Part shown: one piece after another, positions 1-5,214 of the stretch
How the letters are laid out: each line of letters begins with the position of its first letter
Numbering within the stretch: the first letter of the stretch is position 1
Source: Treponema sp.
Lineage (GTDB): Bacteria > Spirochaetota > Spirochaetia > Treponematales > Breznakiellaceae
Length of the DNA stretch: 5,214 nt
Direction of reading: 5' to 3'
NCBI GenBank assembly: GCA_031254795.1
Contig: JAIRTS010000169.1
Span: 1 to 5,214, forward strand
Position numbers and translations under genes: made by a program
Notes under the pieces: generated by a model
The model's input: only the letters and a program-made list of their open reading frames with translations
What the model was told of the DNA's origin: nothing
Databases searched by the model: none

Positions 1-30
1 GATACGCCCGGGCTATCGCTATCGCGCCCT
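1..30 (-). repeat. 30-bp direct repeat, distal copy (probable source)
   Basis: These 30 bases are identical to 213-242. In this copy the minus strand encodes the GAIAIARAY part of tnpA, which fits the family's KGKSAI-IAR segment, so this is probably the original. The repeat touches the window edge, so its true length may be greater than 30 bp. Confidence 0.9.
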
Positions 31-316
31 TCCCCTTGATGTGTCCCGCCACGGTCGACGCCCCGCGCTTCGGCGGTATTTCCACCAGCATATGGATGTG
101 GTCTGAGCGTACATGCCCCTTCACTATCTCGCTTTCCCGCCGCTCGGCCAATTCGTGGAATATCCCCCTAAATGCGGGGCCGCCTCCCCATGGAGCCTCT
201 TCCTCTTCCCTAGATACGCCCGGGCTATCGCTATCGCGCCCTCGAAGCTTCGGCGTCCATACAATGCGGCGCTCGCAACCCCATACGCTATGGAATAGGC
301 TATTATAGTCTTTCAT
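1..316 (-). CDS. tnpA: IS200-family HUH (Y1) transposase TnpA, partial, internally rearranged
   Basis: TnpA is the single-strand-specific transposase of IS200/IS605 elements: it nicks element ends and joins them through a catalytic tyrosine. The visible 105 residues start at an ATG with an AGGAGG five bases upstream. They show the family opening (VWGCERRIVWTPK, residues 11-23), a helix GIFHELAERRESEI (51-64), the metal-binding HUH motif as HIH at residues 73-75, the IPPK segment (80-83) and the HIKGKGAIAIAR segment (92-103). The catalytic tyrosine lies beyond the left edge. Residues about 26-50 (rich in Asp, Ser, Glu, Gly) do not fit the family. A neighbouring frame reads KRKRLHGEAAPHLG, which does fit the expected LYG...LGPVF segment. 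A duplicated 30-bp block plus a compensating base change therefore appears to have scrambled this part while leaving the frame open. Activity is doubtful. Confidence 0.85.
   Translation of the reverse strand, partial: MKDYNSLFHSVWGCERRIVWTPKLRGRDSDSPGVSREEEEAPWGGGPAFRGIFHELAERRESEIVKGHVRSDHIHMLVEIPPKRGASTVAGHIKGKGAIAIARAY
213..242 (-). repeat. 30-bp direct repeat, proximal copy inserted in tnpA
   Basis: This is an exact copy of bases 1-30 located about 210 bp away inside the same gene. Here it is read in a different frame (as GRDSDSPGV) and has no counterpart at this place in IS200 transposases. It is therefore probably the inserted copy. Next to it the alternative frame reads LGKRKRLHGEAAPHLG, which fits the family, so the insertion breakpoint falls close to base 212. 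Confidence 0.85.
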
Positions 317-321
317 CCACG

Positions 322-327
322 CCTCCT
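322..327 (-). promoter_or_regulatory. tnpA ribosome binding site
   Basis: The minus strand reads AGGAGG five bases before the tnpA ATG at 316. It fixes the start and lies within one arm of the 323-330/354-361 stem, so it can be masked in longer transcripts. Confidence 0.8.
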
Positions 328-361
328 GTCTGTTGGGCTTCGCGCGGCTCACTGACAGGAG
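323..361 (-). promoter_or_regulatory. RBS-sequestering stem-loop in tnpA leader
   Basis: On the minus strand CTCCTGTC (361-354) pairs perfectly with GACAGGAG (330-323) across a 23-nt loop. The second arm contains most of the Shine-Dalgarno sequence. A leader hairpin that hides the transposase ribosome binding site is an established control device of IS200. That it acts here is inferred from the pairing. Confidence 0.65.
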
Positions 362-390
362 AGCATCCTTGATACTCACGGAAATGTCAA
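362..390 (-). promoter_or_regulatory. candidate tnpA promoter
   Basis: On the minus strand a perfect -35 TTGACA (390-385) is followed after 17 bp by GATGCT (367-362), a weak -10 matching the consensus at three of six positions. A start about seven bases further would fall near 355, inside the left arm of the ribosome-binding-site-masking stem. Confidence 0.4.
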
Positions 391-403
391 ACTCTTATAG
401 TCA

Positions 404-420
404 CCCCGGCATAGCCGGGG
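404..420. repeat. IS200 left-end subterminal hairpin
   Basis: CCCCGGC at 404-410 and GCCGGGG at 414-420 form a perfect 7-bp stem with a 3-nt ATA loop, about 90 bp upstream of tnpA. Position and GC-rich form match the subterminal hairpin that TnpA recognises at IS200-type ends. In IS200 the same structure can also stop transcription entering the element. On the plus strand a run of five T follows at 429-433, eight bases past the stem. Confidence 0.7.
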
Positions 421-463
421 GGTTACCATTTTTAATTATAGAAACCTGCCGGAGGAAATATCT

Positions 464-733
464 ATGCCACAAAAACGATTAATTCGACAGCCTCGTTAGG
501 CGCAGTTTTGGCGCACCCCAAATTATTTTATATTCTCATTATCTCCAAACGCTACAAAATGGCATGAATACTACTATGAAAAAGAGACAGATTATATTGT
601 TTGCCAAAGCATATTGTCTGACAAATCGCCGTATATTGTATGTGTTTTCGCTGTACCAATTGGACGAACCCTATTGTTAGCACCTATTATTTTTGCAATA
701 TTGCCGTGGTATTGGGCAACGGAACTATTGGGA
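464..733 (+). pseudogene. unrecognised gene remnant with an in-frame amber codon
   Basis: A GGAGG at 451-455 sits eight bases before an ATG at 464, a well-formed translation start. The frame reads MPQKRLIRQPR and then meets TAG at 497-499. Beyond that codon the same frame stays open for about 78 more codons across AT-rich sequence (segments such as WHEYYYEKETDYIVCQ, VFAVPIGRTLLLAPIIF), running into the IS4 remnant near 733. Either this is the start of a gene that has gained one nonsense codon and lost its 3' end to the IS4 insertion, or the open stretch is chance. The later part is hydrophobic and could include a membrane segment. I do not recognise the protein. A 38-residue frame with start at 564 and stop at 678-680 overlaps it and has no better support. 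Confidence 0.3.
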
Positions 734-1912
734 ATGAAAACTTCGACCGGGAGGAAATCCTCAGGGTGCGCCGGGAAGCGACGATACGGCGCGACGTTGG
801 GGGCGCGGGATGCCGCCGGGGCAAACTGCGACAGTCGTCTGAAGACGGAGGGGACAGGGCATGTCAGCGATAAAACCCTGTGGGTCGATGTCCATAGTTG
901 TCTGGCGGTTGCCGCTGATGGGCTGGTTTTTTTGGGTGTGTGTGGGGACGGTCAAGGCGCAACCGGGATGCGCATAAGGATGAGACGGCGAGCCACGAGA
1001 GCAAGAAAATAAGCCGATAAAAGGGAAAGAAAGTTTCAGGCGGCTGGAAAGTCTGAGACGGAGCGCGGCGGACATTCCCGAAGGGATCAAGGCGATTGCC
1101 GTCCGCGACCGGAAGGGGGATATGCATGAGTCGTTTGCCGATGCCCAATCGCCGAGTGAACCGTCGCTCGTCAGGATAGTCCGGAACCGGATGACGGCTG
1201 AGAACAAACGCGTATTGGATGAGACGCAGAAAAAACGACGCCGGGGGAGAGTCTCGCTCCGGTTCCCCCGGGACAGCCGGAGCGAGACGCGGCGTTGCGG
1301 TTTCGACACGCGTCATATTCAGCGAGGCGGCCGCATATTCTCAATCCGGTTGAGACATCGCCCGACTGTATAGACACGCGGGTTATTTATGTGAAAGAAG
1401 AAAAGTCGCCCGGGGGAAGAACTCCGATAGAATGGCCGCAGAAATTTCGTTTCCGATGGCGTCCGGCGAGCCGGGGAACAGCCATGAGGAAGCGTGTGAG
1501 CATGTCGGGTGTTATATGCGGAAGCGGAAGACAGAGCGGTTTCATCACGCGCTTAAGAGCGGGCGCGCTATTGAGAAGTTACAAGAGAAGGGCGTGGACA
1601 AGACGGCAACCTCATCCTGACGCATTCAATTATCGCGGTGACGACACTGAGCGTGACCTGTGCGGAGCGGCGGACGCCTCGCCCGCCCTGTTCCCCGCTT
1701 TTTGAGGAAGACGAGAGGAAATTGTTATATTGCGCGGCGAATAAGAGCGGGAAAGAGCCGAAGAAGCCGTATACGACAAAAAAGGCGGCGGAATGCCCGG
1801 GATGGCCGAAACGGACGCCCGGTGACGGCCCGCACGGAGTAAAGACAATATGGACAGGGCTGATGAAGTTATATTATATATTCCGCTGGCGTACCGGGCG
1901 TGCCTCGTATGA
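733..1912 (+). pseudogene. IS4-family DDE transposase pseudogene
   Basis: Family-like segments follow one another in the right order but in changing frames: NENFDREEILRV (733-768); ARDAAGANCDSRLKTEG then DVHSCLAVAADGLV (803-930); DETASHESKK (979-1008); KPIKGKESFRRLESL, AIAVRDRKGDM, LVRIVRNRM (1011-1195); RPHILNP, DTRVIYVKEE, PIEW (about 1327-1435); EEACEHVGCYMRKRKTERFH and LKSGRAIEKLQEKG (1486-1595); LILTHSII, KLLYCAANK, KKPYTTKKAAE, DGPHGVKTIWTGLMKLY (1611-1875); LAYRACLV then stop (1886-1912). The three catalytic codons survive: Asp 809-811, Asp 1107-1109, Glu 1534-1536. Their spacing of about 99 and 142 codons is close to that of Tn5 transposase. The Y-2-R-3-E-6-K signature is present with Arg changed to Lys. 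At least six frame changes make it non-functional. Confidence 0.88.
1251..1288. repeat. perfect 12-bp inverted repeat in IS4 pseudogene
   Basis: GTCTCGCTCCGG (1251-1262) and CCGGAGCGAGAC (1277-1288) are exact reverse complements separated by 14 nt. The arms encode VSLR and RSET of the degraded transposase. There is no T-run, so it is not a typical intrinsic terminator. Confidence 0.85.
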
Positions 1913-1948
1913 TTCTGAGTGTCAAGTTTAGCCGCTAGGGCGAGGAGG

Positions 1949-2667
1949 TTCATCGCAACGCCGTCAAACCCCATGATACAAGTGACGGACATTCAAAAAT
2001 ACGTGGATCTTATCCACCGGAAAGGTGGCGGCTCATTGTTGACAACACCTTCTTCACCCCATATTTTCAGAACTCCCTCGATCTGATCACAGATTTTGGC
2101 GTTCATTCAGGCGGCAAGTACTTGGCGGGTCATAACGACGCCCTGTTCGGCTTCATCGTCCATTCCAGCGATGAGGACACGGATCCGCTTTTGAAAGCCC
2201 AGTCGAGCGATGGCGCGGCACTCTCGCCGTTTGACTCGTGGCTCGCCCAGCGCGGCATAAAAAACCTGCTTGTGCGCATGGAAAAACACCAAACAAATGG
2301 AAAAATTGTCGCGGAATGACTTCGATCCCATCCCGCTGTGGAAAAAGTGTTTTACACGAGATTTGACGATCATCCGCAATGCGATTTATCCCAAAAACAA
2401 ACGCGGAGACATAACGGCATGGTTTCTTTCTATGCAAAAGACGCCCGAACGATTCCTTCGATTCTGAAAAACGTCAAGCTCGCGCTGTTTGCCGAGAGTT
2501 CGGGCGGTGTGGAATCCCTCATCACTTATCCGTCGGCGCAAACCCGCGACGCGATACCCGAAGAGACGCGCCTTTCGACGGGCGTGAACGAGAAACTTCC
2601 GTTGCTCTCGGTGGGCATAGAAAATCCTTGCGACATTATAGCCGATTTGAGCAATGCGCTGGAATGA
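1949..2667 (+). pseudogene. Cys/Met-metabolism PLP enzyme (cystathionine gamma-synthase/lyase type), C-terminal pseudogene
   Basis: The family makes or breaks cystathionine or related thioethers in sulphur amino-acid metabolism. Visible segments are FIATPSNPMIQVTDI (from 1949), LIVDNTFFTPYFQ (2032-2070), VHSGGKYLAGHND with the PLP-binding lysine at 2116-2118, PFDSWLAQRGIKNLLVRMEKH (2229-2289), HPAVEKVFYTRFDDHPQ, GMVSFYAKDA, LFAESSGGVESLITYPSA and LLSVGIENPCDIIADL, ending at TGA 2665-2667. Three lesions are seen. The N-terminal 140-160 residues are missing and replaced by the IS4 remnant. A frameshift lies near 2030, between RKGGG and LIVDN. TGA at 2317-2319 stands where the family has Trp (AEWL), as expected from one G-to-A change. 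The exact specificity (gamma-synthase, gamma-lyase or O-acetylhomoserine sulfhydrylase) cannot be told from what remains. Confidence 0.88.
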
Positions 2668-2782
2668 CTCGCCGGAGAGACGGAAAGTTGCGCGGCGAAC
2701 AGGATCGCGTGATAAACACCGCCATAGGAAATTATCAATACCGCGTGGTTTCATACCCCGCGATTTATGTGTTGATAAAAAA

Positions 2783-2800
2783 TCCGTCCTTTAGGGTGGA
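2783..2800 (+). repeat. hairpin resembling an IS605-type end
   Basis: TCCGTCCT pairs with AGGGTGGA around a TT centre (six Watson-Crick and two G-T pairs), followed by GTAGTTCAC. The pattern 'CCGTCCTTTAGGG..GG' followed by a TTCAC-like tip resembles right ends of IS200/IS605 elements as I remember them. No tnpA or tnpB is adjacent, so it would be a solo remnant. A chance hairpin is a real alternative. Confidence 0.3.
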
Positions 2801-2870
2801 GTAGTTCACCCGCGCTTTCCGATGAGCCTCGACGAAAAGACGAGCGCTGCGCTGGTGAGTGGAAAACATC

Positions 2871-2899
2871 TTCCCTAAACCCGCCTTTTCTACTATACT
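2871..2899 (+). promoter_or_regulatory. candidate gpmI promoter
   Basis: TATACT at 2894-2899 is a good -10 element 41 bases before the gpmI start. At 17-bp spacing the -35 position holds TTCCCT, a weak match. The AT-rich stretch 2885-2915 contrasts with the GC-rich flank, which suits a promoter, but the assignment is tentative. Confidence 0.35.
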
Positions 2900-2927
2900 T
2901 ATCCAAAATTAATTGCAAGATTTGCAA

Positions 2928-2932
2928 AGGAG
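2928..2932 (+). promoter_or_regulatory. gpmI ribosome binding site
   Basis: AGGAG lies eight bases before the ATG at 2941 and selects this start. No other in-frame start with a comparable signal is seen nearby. Confidence 0.8.
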
Positions 2933-2940
2933 CGATTTTT

Positions 2941-4611
2941 ATGGAAGTGTTGAAGAAGAATCCCGCGTGGAAAGGACGGAAGGGGCCTGTTATCCTCGTG
3001 ATCATGGACGGCGTGGGGTATGGCAAATATAAGGAAGGCGACGCGGTTGCGAACGCCAAAATGGATCATCTGAACGCGGTGAAGGCGAAAGCGCAAAACA
3101 CCCGCTTAAAGGCGCACGGAAAAGTCGTGGGGCTTCCCTCGGACGATGATATGGGCAACAGCGAGGTCGGGCATAACGCTATGGGTTGCGGGCGTGTCTT
3201 CAATCAGGGAGCGGCGTTGGTGTCAACCTCCATACAGACCGGCGCCATGTTTCAAGGAAAAGCGTGGAAAGAGATCACCGGCGGCGCGCAGGCGAGCGGC
3301 GGCGATCAAAGGATTCCGGCGCTCCATTTTATCGGACTTTTCTCTGATGGCAATGTACATAGCCACCTCGATCACCTCAAGGCTATGATCGTTCAGGCGA
3401 AGAAAGATGGCGTTAAAAAAGTGCGAGTTCACACGCTTTTTGACGGGCGCGATGTGGGTGAAACCAGCGCCCTTGACTATATTGATCCGTTTGAAGATTT
3501 CCTGAAAGAAGAGAGCGTCGATGGATTTGACGCGAAAATCGCTTCTGGCGGCGGGCGCATGTGGATCACGATGGATAGGTACGGCGCGGATTGGAACATG
3601 GTTCGCCGGGGCTGGGAAACCCACGTCCATGGTGTGGCGCGCCAATTCAAGAGCGCGAGGGAGGCTGTCGAGACCTACCGCGCGGAGATTCTCGGCGTCA
3701 TCGATCAGGACCTCAAGGAATTCGTTGTCGCGGAAGATGGAAAGCCCATAGGTACGATAGAAGACGGCGATTCCGTTGTGTACTTCAATTTCAGGGGCGA
3801 CCGCGCTCTTGAAATCACCGCGGCGTTTGAGGAAGAGCGGTTTGTCCATTTTGACCGGGGCCGCCGTCCGGCTGTTTGTTACGCGGGCATGATGGAATAC
3901 GACGGCGACACCCACGTCCCGCGCCGCTATTTGGTGGATCCGCCTTCCATTGACCGCACGCTCGGCGAGTATCTGGCGGCTTCGGGCGTACGCACTCTCG
4001 CCATTTCCGAGACCCAGAAATACGGACACGTCACCTATTTCTTCAACGGCAACCGCACCGGAAAGTTCGATGAAAAACTCGAAGACTATGTAGAAATCAC
4101 GAGCGATGTGGTGCCATTTGAACAGCGTCCATGGATGCAATGCGCCGAGATTGCCGATCGGGTGATTAAAGCCGCCGCAAGCGGCAAGTACGATTTCATT
4201 CGGCTCAACTTCCCCAACGGCGACATGGTGGGGCATACCGGCGTGTATCAGGCGGTCGTCTGTTCCATGGAAGCCATGGACTTGCAACTCGGCAGACTCT
4301 TGAAAGCCGCCGAAGAAGCGGGCGCGGTTATGGTTATTACGGCGGATCACGGCAACAGCGACGATATGTTCGAGCATGACAAGAAAACCGGCGCGGTTGT
4401 CCGCAAAGCGGATGGCGCGCCCAAGTCCAAGACAAGCCACTCTCTGAATCCGGTGCCGTGCATCGTGTACGACCCGGACTATAAGGGCGAGTACGACAAC
4501 ACGAGCCTCAACGAAGGACTGGGCATCAGTTCCATCGCGGCGACCTGCATCGACCTCTTGGGCTTCGTCCCGCCGGAAGATTACGACGCATCCGTGTTAA
4601 AGATGAAGTGA
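2941..4611 (+). CDS. gpmI: 2,3-bisphosphoglycerate-independent phosphoglycerate mutase
   Basis: This cytoplasmic enzyme interconverts 3- and 2-phosphoglycerate in glycolysis and gluconeogenesis, using two metal ions (usually Mn) and a phosphoserine intermediate. It belongs to the alkaline-phosphatase superfamily. All key motifs are present in 556 residues: metal Asp23 in VIMDGVGYG; nucleophile Ser74 in MGNSEVGHNAMG; His140 in SDGNVHSH; Arg170-Asp171 in FDGRDV; Arg206 and Arg213 in GGGRMWITMDR; Arg285 and Arg288 in NFRGDR; Lys360 in SETQKYGHVTYFFNG; metal ligands Asp428 and His432 in NGDMVGHTG, Asp469-His470 in TADHGNSD, and His500 in TSHSLNP. Residue roles are assigned by homology to characterised bacterial enzymes. 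The protein is about 45 residues longer than the common 510-residue bacterial form, as in the long plant-like type. It is intact, appears monocistronic, and converges with miaA. Confidence 0.97.
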   Translation: MEVLKKNPAWKGRKGPVILVIMDGVGYGKYKEGDAVANAKMDHLNAVKAKAQNTRLKAHGKVVGLPSDDDMGNSEVGHNAMGCGRVFNQGAALVSTSIQTGAMFQGKAWKEITGGAQASGGDQRIPALHFIGLFSDGNVHSHLDHLKAMIVQAKKDGVKKVRVHTLFDGRDVGETSALDYIDPFEDFLKEESVDGFDAKIASGGGRMWITMDRYGADWNMVRRGWETHVHGVARQFKSAREAVETYRAEILGVIDQDLKEFVVAEDGKPIGTIEDGDSVVYFNFRGDRALEITAAFEEERFVHFDRGRRPAVCYAGMMEYDGDTHVPRRYLVDPPSIDRTLGEYLAASGVRTLAISETQKYGHVTYFFNGNRTGKFDEKLEDYVEITSDVVPFEQRPWMQCAEIADRVIKAAASGKYDFIRLNFPNGDMVGHTGVYQAVVCSMEAMDLQLGRLLKAAEEAGAVMVITADHGNSDDMFEHDKKTGAVVRKADGAPKSKTSHSLNPVPCIVYDPDYKGEYDNTSLNEGLGISSIAATCIDLLGFVPPEDYDASVLKMK

Positions 4612-4623
4612 AAACGCGGCGCT

Positions 4624-5214
4624 TTACAATGTGGCGTTCAAAAACGCCCGTATCTTCTCAACGGGTTTTTCATCGGCGCGTATCCAAACCGTATTGGGAA
4701 TGGAAGCGAAATAGGTCATCTGCCGTTTCGCGTAATTCCGGCTGTGCTGCGCCACAAGCGCCTCAATCTCAGCCATGTTGACGCGAATGTCACCGGTGGC
4801 ATTGCTGTCGGCTCCGCGTTCGTCGAAAAACTCGCGGTAGCCTATCGCCCTCATGCCCGGACACAGGGGGCCGTAACCGGACGCCGCCAGGGAGCGGACT
4901 TCATCGGCAAGCCCGCTCTTGAACATGAGGGCGCAGCGCTCGTTGACACGCCGGTAGAGAGCTTCACGCGGACGCTCAAGGGCTAATATCAGAAAGCGGT
5001 ATTTGTCGCGGCGGCTGTCGGCGGATTCGGCGCATGGCGAGCGCGGATCGCCCGACCCGCGCGAAGCGGCGGCGTTCATCGCAAACGCGCTTAAAGGCTT
5101 GCCCGTCAGACGGAACACTTCCAGCGCCCGCAGAAGCCGGTATTCATCGTTGATGTGAATGCGGGACGCGCTCACCGGATCGCAGGCCGCGAGTTCCCGC
5201 GCGAGCGCCTCCGC
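4624..5214 (-). CDS. miaA: tRNA dimethylallyltransferase (MiaA), C-terminal part
   Basis: MiaA transfers a dimethylallyl group to N6 of adenosine 37 in tRNAs that read codons starting with U, which stabilises codon pairing. The last 196 residues are visible; the N-terminal P-loop and substrate-Asp region lie beyond the right edge. Recognisable blocks, numbered from the visible end, are DPVSASRIHINDEYRLLRAL (12-31), GKPLSAF (38-44), LERPREALYRRVNER (79-93), PGMRAIGYREF (119-129) and SRNYAKRQMTYF (158-169). A low-complexity linker at about 46-68 (Ala, Ser, Arg, Asp rich) is somewhat longer than usual between GKPLS and the LERPRE block. The gene ends with TAA at 4624-4626, 12 bp from the gpmI stop, in convergent arrangement. 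The frame is intact as far as visible. Confidence 0.95.
   Translation of the reverse strand, partial: AEALARELAACDPVSASRIHINDEYRLLRALEVFRLTGKPLSAFAMNAAASRGSGDPRSPCAESADSRRDKYRFLILALERPREALYRRVNERCALMFKSGLADEVRSLAASGYGPLCPGMRAIGYREFFDERGADSNATGDIRVNMAEIEALVAQHSRNYAKRQMTYFASIPNTVWIRADEKPVEKIRAFLNATL
4647..4670 (+). terminator. candidate intrinsic terminator for gpmI
   Basis: CCCGT (4647-4651) and ACGGG (4661-4665) form a 5-bp GC-rich stem with a 9-nt loop, directly followed by TTTTT (4666-4670), 35 bases after the gpmI stop. It lies inside the 3' coding end of the opposing miaA. An alternative stem, GGCGTT/AACGCC (4633-4648, CAAA loop), overlaps it by two bases and could not form at the same time. 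Confidence 0.4.

Larger units (their letters stand above)
1..430 (-). mobile_element. IS200/IS605-type insertion sequence, left-end part
   Basis: This is the 5' portion of an IS200-like element read on the minus strand. It contains the start of an HUH transposase gene, a 5' leader of about 90 bp with a ribosome-binding-site-sequestering stem, and a GC-rich subterminal hairpin that marks the element's left end. IS200-type elements have no terminal inverted repeats and use such subterminal hairpins for recognition by TnpA. The outer boundary, near the AT-rich run at 426-440, is approximate because no second copy is available for comparison. The right end lies beyond the window. No tnpB is seen. 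Confidence 0.75.
733..1948 (+). mobile_element. IS4-family element remnant (Tn5/IS50-like), left end missing
   Basis: The dead transposase spans almost all of this segment. Transposase similarity begins abruptly at about codon AAT 733, without the N-terminal DNA-binding region, so the left end and first roughly 70-90 codons are absent. The right boundary is placed between the transposase stop (1910-1912) and the point where PLP-enzyme sequence resumes at about 1949. The right inverted repeat should lie in that interval (CTGAGTGTCAAG at 1915-1926 is a candidate), but no matching left repeat is present to confirm it. Confidence 0.55.
2668..2940. other. intergenic region between PLP pseudogene and gpmI
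   Basis: No protein-coding signal is seen on either strand in these 273 bases. They hold an imperfect hairpin (arms 2742-2748 and 2756-2762, one mismatch, 7-nt loop), an IS605-end-like hairpin (2783-2800), and the gpmI promoter candidate and ribosome binding site. Confidence 0.6.

Noticed and set aside
1..242. Repeat pair as the beginning of a CRISPR array
   Set aside because: There are only two copies, separated by about 180 bases of coding sequence, and no regular spacing.
36..308. Plus-strand open frame of 90 codons at the left end
   Set aside because: It is the antisense of tnpA, which has the HUH motif and a well-placed ribosome binding site on the other strand.
367..379. CTTGATACTCAC as a left inverted repeat of the IS4 element (against GTGTCAAG near 1919-1926)
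   Set aside because: The match is short and imperfect, and the bases lie inside the IS200 leader on the other side of an unrelated segment; chance is more likely.
497..499. TAG read as pyrrolysine or suppressed amber
   Set aside because: There is no supporting context, the protein is unrecognised, and a nonsense mutation in a decay zone is far simpler.
761..1316. Long minus-strand open frames (150 and 182 codons) opposite the IS4 remnant
   Set aside because: The plus strand encodes recognisable transposase segments over the same bases; the minus frames are arginine- and proline-rich and match nothing I know.
2317..2319. TGA read as Trp or selenocysteine in the PLP gene
   Set aside because: The gpmI gene in the same window uses TGG for Trp and TGA as its stop, there is no sign of a selenocysteine element, and the PLP gene is also truncated and frameshifted.
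3223..4440. A 405-codon open frame on the minus strand opposite gpmI
   Set aside because: It is fully antisense to a gene with every catalytic motif in place, has no recognisable motif or ribosome binding site of its own, and is a by-product of GC-biased codons.

Overview
The window holds two intact housekeeping genes on the right and a stretch of mobile-element and gene remnants on the left. It looks like a bacterial chromosome. The long (556-residue) cofactor-independent phosphoglycerate mutase, the style of the transposase remnants and the moderately high GC content suggest a spirochaete of the Treponema group (possibly gut-associated). That assignment rests on remembered family resemblance, not on a search.

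Layout. Bases 1 to about 430 are the left end of an IS200/IS605-type element on the minus strand. Its HUH transposase gene (tnpA) runs off the left edge and carries an internal 30-bp duplication of its own distal part. Its leader has a ribosome-binding-site-sequestering stem, a possible promoter and a left-end hairpin. Bases 441 to about 733 are an AT-richer piece containing a reading frame with a good ribosome binding site, interrupted by one amber codon; I do not recognise it. Bases 733 to about 1912 are a frameshifted pseudogene of an IS4-family (Tn5/IS50-like) DDE transposase. All three catalytic codons are still visible, but in different frames. Bases 1949-2667 are the C-terminal two-thirds of a Cys/Met-metabolism PLP enzyme (cystathionine gamma-synthase/lyase type), broken by the IS4 remnant, a frameshift and a Trp-to-stop change. 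Bases 2668-2940 are non-coding and contain a small IS605-end-like hairpin and the gpmI leader.

Bases 2941-4611 are gpmI, complete and apparently functional. It is followed 12 bp later by the convergent 3' end of miaA (minus strand, 5' part beyond the right edge). A terminator-like hairpin for gpmI lies inside the miaA coding sequence.

Functionally, gpmI (glycolysis) and miaA (tRNA modification) are unrelated neighbours. The left 2.7 kb is best read as a decay zone where at least two transposable elements landed next to or inside a sulphur amino-acid gene that was then lost. I found no evidence of a new multi-gene system. The most unusual items are the frame-compensated internal duplication in tnpA and a perfect 12-bp inverted repeat inside the dead IS4 transposase.
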